Of a stretch of DNA of 6,102 nt, positions 5,090 to 6,102 are shown one piece after another; positions within the stretch are counted from its first letter, which is position 1; every line of letters begins with the position of its first letter. The DNA comes from Candidatus Gastranaerophilales bacterium. GTDB lineage: Bacteria; Cyanobacteriota; Vampirovibrionia; Gastranaerophilales; Gastranaerophilaceae. The position numbers and the translations under genes are program-made. The stretch covers positions 1-6,102 of the forward strand of contig CANROV010000123.1 in NCBI GenBank assembly GCA_947632315.1, given 5' to 3'. Under the pieces are notes generated by a model. That model worked only from the letters and a program-made list of their open reading frames with translations. It was not told the origin of the DNA and made no database searches.

Positions 5090-6102
5090 ACAATCCTTCC
5101 TAAAATTTCATTTTTATTAATAAGCCAAGGAAAATGAAATCCTGTTAATTTTACTTCGGAATAACTGGTTTTTATTATTTCTTCAATAATTGTATTGTAT
5201 TTTTTTGTTTCAAAGTTCAAATCAAAACCAAGTCTAAGTAGTGTCTTTGCAGTATTTTCAAAATTTGGTGATTTGGTTATTTCTTTATAATCTGAAGTCA
5301 AAAATGCAATTCTTGAGGGTGCAAACTTTTCTTCTTTTATTAAATTATCAATATTGTTCAATCGGCTGAAATCTTTATCAATATTAATATGTAAATCTTT
5401 ATAATATTTATCCGAGTCAATTTCATTTCCGTTTAAGAATAAATCCGTAAATTTCTCTTTATTCTCATTATAAAAAACCATTTGTTTTTCATAAATTCTA
5501 TGAGCCCTATTCATAAACGCCAAAAATGAAGTCACTTTAATATTGTATTTTTTTGCGGTAATTTCCGCAAATTTCAGCATTTTAATTGTACGATTTGTAT
5601 ATTTTTTGTTTTCACAATTTTCGGAAGCTGAAACTGAGTGTTCTGAATCAAATTGAACTTCAACAATCCCCATATCTTTACAATTCTTAAGCCACATCTC
5701 AACTTCTTTTGCACTGTCATTATATCCCGTAAGCAGGATATATTTTAATATTACAAAGTTTTTTAAACGGGCATGGGATAAATAAGTTTTCATATTATTC
5801 ATAACAATATTAAAAAACTTAGTGCCTTTAATTTTTTCAAAAGTTTCACTGCAACCCGAATCCACACTGGCAACAATTGCAGCGTCATTAACCTTCTCAA
5901 GTGCCTTACATAAGCTTTTTGATAAACGGATAGCTGAAGTAGGCACATAAATTTCAGGGACATTATGTGCAGAAAACAAATCAATAAGCCAATCAAATTC
6001 ATTCATTAATGAAGGTTCACCACCTACAAACCTTAATGAACCGTTAAATTTTAGAAGATTATTTTTAAGAAGTTCTTCCACTAATGGCTTTAAATCAAAA
6101 TC
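5086..6102 (-). CDS. Radical SAM protein, C-terminal part (truncated by window edge)
   Basis: 338 residues are visible and the frame is still open at the right edge, so the N-terminus with the CxxxCxxC motif lies outside the window. A GTG at 6079-6081 is internal and is not the start. Near the visible beginning is F-V-G27-G28-E29-P30, the SAM-binding GGEP motif, then S79-V-D-S-G-C-S-E-T-F followed by K-I-K-G. Both match the gene at 2541-3543 (GGEPT, SLDCGCRET), and similarity continues through the segment 'LKYILLTGYND' (there 'LKYIIFPNVND'), so the two are paralogs. Beyond the point where the paralog ends, this protein has about 120 extra residues, rich in charged positions, that I do not recognise. 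Its TGA stop overlaps the ATG of the membrane protein gene, indicating coupled expression. The substrate is unknown. Confidence 0.85.
   Translation of the reverse strand, partial: DFDLKPLVEELLKNNLLKFNGSLRFVGGEPSLMNEFDWLIDLFSAHNVPEIYVPTSAIRLSKSLCKALEKVNDAAIVASVDSGCSETFEKIKGTKFFNIVMNNMKTYLSHARLKNFVILKYILLTGYNDSAKEVEMWLKNCKDMGIVEVQFDSEHSVSASENCENKKYTNRTIKMLKFAEITAKKYNIKVTSFLAFMNRAHRIYEKQMVFYNENKEKFTDLFLNGNEIDSDKYYKDLHINIDKDFSRLNNIDNLIKEEKFAPSRIAFLTSDYKEITKSPNFENTAKTLLRLGFDLNFETKKYNTIIEEIIKTSYSEVKLTGFHFPWLINKNEILGRIV

Noticed and set aside
5799..6002. Second minus-strand frame of 67 codons inside the right-hand radical SAM gene
   Set aside because: It overlaps a well-supported coding frame on the same strand and shows no start signals or motifs of its own.
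3585..6080. GAAGTTCTTCC occurring near 3578 and near 6068
   Set aside because: Both copies are inside coding sequence and encode similar E-E-L segments by chance, and there is no extended repeat.
6079..6081. GTG as the start of the right-hand radical SAM gene
   Set aside because: The frame stays open to the window edge, and the essential CxxxCxxC motif must lie upstream, so this codon is internal.

Overview
The window is AT-rich bacterial DNA. Hand-counted stretches range from about 13% GC in the poorest coding parts to about 38% in the richest part. Genes use ordinary start codons, AGGA/GAGG-type ribosome binding sites, and TAA and TGA stops. The layout looks like a locus for making or decorating a cell-surface glycan in an AT-rich, probably anaerobic or gut-associated bacterium: several radical SAM enzymes, a polytopic membrane protein resembling a GT-C glycosyltransferase, and a membrane-anchored SGNH hydrolase. 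The species cannot be fixed from the sequence. An uncultured gut lineage such as Gastranaerophilales is only a guess.

Layout, left to right. 1-382 (minus) is the N-terminal part of a radical SAM enzyme that runs off the left edge. 427-2340 (minus) is one open frame that joins a radical SAM enzyme with an N-terminal SPASM-like cysteine cluster to a membrane-anchored SGNH hydrolase. The hydrolase keeps its own ribosome binding site and ATG (1356), and the fusion depends on one base in an A6 run. 2341-2540 is a divergent regulatory region with a near-perfect 27-bp palindrome, an extended -10 promoter, a hairpin, and a relatively GC-rich leader that reads like coding sequence. 2541-3543 (plus) is a radical SAM gene broken by a +1 shift at a TTT-TGA-C site. 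3545-5089 (minus) is a large integral membrane protein. 5086-6102 (minus) is the C-terminal part of another radical SAM enzyme that runs off the right edge and overlaps the membrane protein gene by ATGA.

The genes at 1-382, 2541-3543 and 5086-6102 look like divergent paralogs of one radical SAM family. The two whose N-termini are visible share a CxxCP pair before CxxxCxxC. The two whose cores are visible share GGEP and an S-x-D-x-G-C-x-ET motif. Together with the SPASM-type enzyme this makes four radical SAM proteins in about 6 kb. No RiPP precursor, CRISPR array, tRNA, rRNA or insertion sequence was seen. The points most worth checking are the two single-base homopolymer frame anomalies (A6 on the minus strand at 1361-1366, T4 at 2745-2748) and the palindromic operator candidate.
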